Of a stretch of 5,875 nt of DNA, positions 4,925 through 5,875 are shown piece by piece (position 1 is the first letter of the stretch; each line of letters starts with the position of its first letter). This stretch comes from Fibrobacter sp. (GTDB lineage Bacteria; Fibrobacterota; Fibrobacteria; Fibrobacterales; Fibrobacteraceae), in assembly GCA_017520105.1 (NCBI GenBank), contig JAFWRL010000025.1, forward strand, positions 1 to 5,875, written 5' to 3'. A program made the translations under genes and the position numbers. Under the pieces are notes generated by a model. That model searched no databases. It was not told the DNA's origin and was given only the letters and a program-made list of their open reading frames with translations.

Positions 4925-5873
4925 AGTATTCGCCAACCTCTACGTCTTCGAGAACTGCAATGGCGTCGTCGGCAAGGATAGCCGCAGAGCAGTACAGGGA
5001 AAGCAGGTAAGAAGCAACGCCCTTGTTGTCAATGCCGCGGAAACGCACGGAAAGGCCACGAGAGTGCTCATTCTTAAGACCGGCCTGGAAGAGGCCAATC
5101 ACGCCGCGCTTGGCTTCGCCAGTGCGCACGAGCAAGATATTGGTCTTGCCGCCCTGGGACTTCGGATTCTTCACGCCGTCCACGAGAAGCTTGTCGGTGG
5201 GAACGAGAGGAATGCCGCGCCAGGTGAGGAACTTGCCACCGGCGATGTCCACGACAACGGGCGGCACGCCACGGCGGGTGCATTCGCGTTCGAAAGCGGC
5301 AATGGCACGCGGGTGAGCGAGGAAGAAGGACGGTTCCTTCCAGACCTTCGAAATGAGTTCGTCGAGATCGTCCGGAGTCGGGCGGCCGTCGGCGCGGAGC
5401 GGCTGGATGCGCTGGGAATCAGCCACGTTCTTCAGCAGGCCGTAATCGTCGTTGTTGATGAGCAGGCTTTCCTGACGTTCGCGGAGCGATTCGATGGCGA
5501 GGCCGAGCTGTTCCTGAACCTGGTCATACGGAGAACTGTAAACGTCTTCGATGGCCGTGTTCACGTTGATGATCGTGGAGATGGAGTTCAGCTTGTATTC
5601 GCGCGGTTCGGTTTCGTATTCGACGTAGCCTTCCGGAATAATGTCGGTTTTCTTGGTCTGGCTGCAAAGAACATCAAGCGGGGTTTCGCCTTCCACGACC
5701 ATGTTCACACGGAACAGGCCCGTTTCGAGACCCTTGAATTCAAGGAACTTGGTGAGCCACTTGGGAGTAAGTGCACCGAATTGCGGCTTGGTCTTGGTGA
5801 CGTTCGCCAGGTTATAGGCAGCCTTTGCGCCAAGCGCATTGATGCCAGTGTTCTTTTCTGCTTCATTTGCCAT
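4911..5873 (-). CDS. srpI: Family 2A encapsulin shell protein (SrpI / major membrane protein I type)
   Basis: A 320-residue HK97-fold shell protein expected to assemble into an icosahedral protein nanocompartment in the cytosol. Recognised by overall SrpI/MMPI similarity: an N-terminal arm with TPKWL (36-40), RVN (55-57), the YDQVQEQLGLAIESL helix region (116-130), a P-domain stretch with FFLAHPRAIAAFE (183-195), then VDIAGG and TWRGIPLVPTDKL (about 208-229), and RTGEAKRGVIGLFQAGL (250-266). There is no cyclic-nucleotide-binding insertion, which favours Family 2A over 2B. There is no protease or ferritin-like fusion, signal peptide or membrane segment; the old name membrane protein is historical. 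Its 3' end overlaps the cargo gene by 14 nt, and cysE follows, the expected sulfur-metabolism neighbourhood. GC content is high, as in the cargo gene. The ATG lies two bases from the window edge, so its ribosome site, promoter and any upstream extension cannot be seen, but the length fits the family. Confidence 0.93.
   Translation of the reverse strand: MANEAEKNTGINALGAKAAYNLANVTKTKPQFGALTPKWLTKFLEFKGLETGLFRVNMVVEGETPLDVLCSQTKKTDIIPEGYVEYETEPREYKLNSISTIINVNTAIEDVYSSPYDQVQEQLGLAIESLRERQESLLINNDDYGLLKNVADSQRIQPLRADGRPTPDDLDELISKVWKEPSFFLAHPRAIAAFERECTRRGVPPVVVDIAGGKFLTWRGIPLVPTDKLLVDGVKNPKSQGGKTNILLVRTGEAKRGVIGLFQAGLKNEHSRGLSVRFRGIDNKGVASYLLSLYCSAAILADDAIAVLEDVEVGEYYDYE
4937..4940 (-). promoter_or_regulatory. 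Shine-Dalgarno-like GAGG inside the shell gene, deciding the cargo start
   Basis: On the minus strand GAGG sits in the last codons of the shell gene, 12 nt before the ATG at 4924 and directly touching the TTG at 4936. The spacing is long but usable for the ATG and impossible for the TTG. With the 14-nt overlap of the frames (ATG at 4924-4922, shell stop TAA at 4913-4911), it suggests that cargo translation is coupled to shell translation. Confidence 0.5.
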
Positions 5874-5875
5874 AG

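Noticed and set aside
4934..4936. TTG at 4936 as the desulfurase start
   Set aside because: GAGG abuts it with no spacer; the ATG four codons later is better placed.
4211..4981. Plus-strand open frame of 256 codons opposite the cargo leader
   Set aside because: Arg/Cys/Gly-rich translation typical of an antisense shadow, with no SD or known motif.
4911..5873. Phage capsid or prophage remnant as the origin of the HK97-like protein
   Set aside because: No portal, terminase or protease gene is nearby, and the desulfurase/acetyltransferase context matches encapsulin operons.

Overview
The window most likely comes from a Fibrobacter-type bacterium (phylum Fibrobacterota). This is an inference from codon style, the mix of gene families and the heptamer-type intergenic repeats; no rRNA or other phylogenetic marker is present. 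Its centre of interest is sulfur and cysteine metabolism. The minus-strand half looks like a Family 2A encapsulin (SrpI-type protein nanocompartment) operon with a cysteine desulfurase cargo.

Layout. Positions 1-1118 (+) hold the C-terminal half of metE, the cobalamin-independent methionine synthase, cut by the left window edge. Positions 1119-1463 are non-coding, with two GC-rich hairpins (the second a plausible terminator) and a candidate promoter for the next gene. Positions 1464-2033 (+) encode a small HD-superfamily metal-dependent hydrolase of unknown substrate. It converges on the minus-strand operon with only 10 bp between stop codons. Read in transcription order from the right edge, the operon is: the encapsulin shell gene (5873 to 4911), the encapsulated SufS-type cysteine desulfurase (4924 to 3179) and a long-form serine O-acetyltransferase, CysE/SrpH-like (3003 to 2044). 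The shell and cargo reading frames overlap by 14 nt.

How the genes work together. Serine acetyltransferase makes O-acetylserine, the precursor of cysteine. The desulfurase removes sulfur from cysteine as persulfide or sulfane sulfur. Its long, disordered-looking N-terminal extension is the kind known to load this enzyme into Family 2A shells. The shell protein should assemble around it. Published work on Family 2A systems links them to sulfur starvation (SrpI in Synechococcus) and storage of elemental sulfur (Acinetobacter). The system class is therefore known, but this version has its own features: a paired PFA(T)YG motif in the cargo leader, and an intergenic region before cysE made almost wholly of two inverted heptamer arrays around a dyad-symmetric core. 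That region also leaves cysE with no visible Shine-Dalgarno sequence. metE nearby adds a methionine-synthesis gene but lies on the other strand and is not part of the operon.
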